Source: Acinetobacter calcoaceticus ANC 3811 (GTDB lineage Bacteria; Pseudomonadota; Gammaproteobacteria; Pseudomonadales; Moraxellaceae). Taken from it: DNA of 64,000 nucleotides. This document shows, piece by piece, positions 63,717 through 64,000 of this stretch (position 1 is the first letter of the stretch; each line of letters starts with the position of its first letter). The DNA lies in NCBI RefSeq assembly GCF_000399665.1, contig NZ_KB976986.1, positions 755,131 through 819,130 on the forward strand. Direction: 5' to 3'. A program made the translations under genes and the position numbers. The notes under the pieces were generated by a model. That model was not told the origin of the DNA. It did not search any database and was given only the letters and a program-made list of their open reading frames with translations.

Positions 63717-64000
63717 TTAATACAAGCTATGCGAGTTTGACTCGATGTGTTTGTTGGTAATGACGCCCCACATTTTGTAATAAGACCAACTGGTATAGAT
63801 CAAAATGAGTGGTACAAAAATGCCAGCAGCGACTGTCATCACGCCTAAAGTAAGGTGGCTTGAAACAGCATCCCACATCGTCAAGCTAGAATTAGGATTA
63901 ATGCTAGATGGAAGTAAGAATGGGAATAGTGCAAAGCCTGCTGTTAAAATTGCTCCGACAATCATTAAACTTGTGCCAGTGAAACTTAAACCTGCTTTTG
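63717..64000 (-). CDS. cydB: cytochrome bd ubiquinol oxidase subunit II, 3' end
   Basis: The gene runs off the right edge; the last 94 codons are present. The residues GLSFTGTSLMIVGAILTAGF and PSSINPNSSLTMWDAVSSHLTLG are typical of the last helices of CydB. The final part contains PLILIYTSWSYYKMWG and ends shortly after. The enzyme is a terminal quinol oxidase with high oxygen affinity. cydX follows closely, so cydB-cydX-ybgE is one operon. Confidence 0.95.
   Translation of the reverse strand, partial: KAGLSFTGTSLMIVGAILTAGFALFPFLLPSSINPNSSLTMWDAVSSHLTLGVMTVAAGIFVPLILIYTSWSYYKMWGVITNKHIESNSHSLY

Overview
The window is ordinary-looking chromosome from a low-GC gammaproteobacterium, almost certainly Acinetobacter of the calcoaceticus-baumannii group. 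The evidence is the gene content and order: the soluble PQQ glucose dehydrogenase gdhB, the run rimO-pyrH-frr-uppS-cdsA-dxr-rseP-bamA-skp-lpxD-fabZ-lpxA, an orphan recX/recA pair, argF next to ntrBC, and many AT-rich spacers. I see no integrated prophage, insertion sequence, CRISPR array, tRNA or rRNA.

Layout. 1-5.3 kb: the 3' part of fumC, then small hypothetical genes separated by hairpin-rich spacers, then a tandem glycine riboswitch in front of a D-amino acid dehydrogenase gene. 5.3-12 kb: a periplasmic protein whose position matches the colistin-associated A1S_1983, ispF, a degenerate phosphatase, argF, a TetR regulator and ntrC/ntrB. 12-24.6 kb: a long + strand run for translation factors and envelope biogenesis (rimO to lpxA). 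24.6-28.7 kb: cpoB, the SRP RNA gene, recX, recA, hslR and yrfG. 28.7-42.8 kb: a more accessory, AT-rich stretch with two gene remnants facing each other, two related candidate small RNAs, a DUF6527-like protein, a subtilisin-type protease, a SulP transporter, an SRAP protein, gdhB, a stress protein, a c-di-GMP enzyme and a MarR regulator. 42.9-48.6 kb: the fructose PTS operon fruB-fruK-fruA. 48.7-64 kb: mixed housekeeping (brnQ, map, grxD, argD, ftsY), small membrane or hypothetical genes, and the 3' end of the cytochrome bd operon (cydB-cydX-ybgE).

How the genes work together. dxr and ispF belong to the MEP isoprenoid pathway, and uppS uses its product to make the undecaprenyl carrier. cdsA feeds phospholipid synthesis. 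lpxD, fabZ and lpxA serve lipid A and fatty acid synthesis, while bamA, skp and rseP assemble and monitor the outer membrane. argF and argD are arginine biosynthetic genes, and argF lies near the nitrogen regulators ntrBC. ffs and ftsY are two parts of the SRP targeting route.

Most novel material lies in spacers: two paralogous candidate sRNAs with covarying terminator hairpins (about 30.7 and 40.6 kb), a glycine riboswitch whose second aptamer carries an AT-rich insert, a cluster of NtrC-like half sites between ntrB and rimO, a terminator-like structure in the fruB leader, repeated terminator units near 58.3-58.5 kb, and a deletion scar that may be the remains of a kynurenine-type locus. I found no clearly new multi-gene system. 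All calls come from reading the sequence, and no database search was run.
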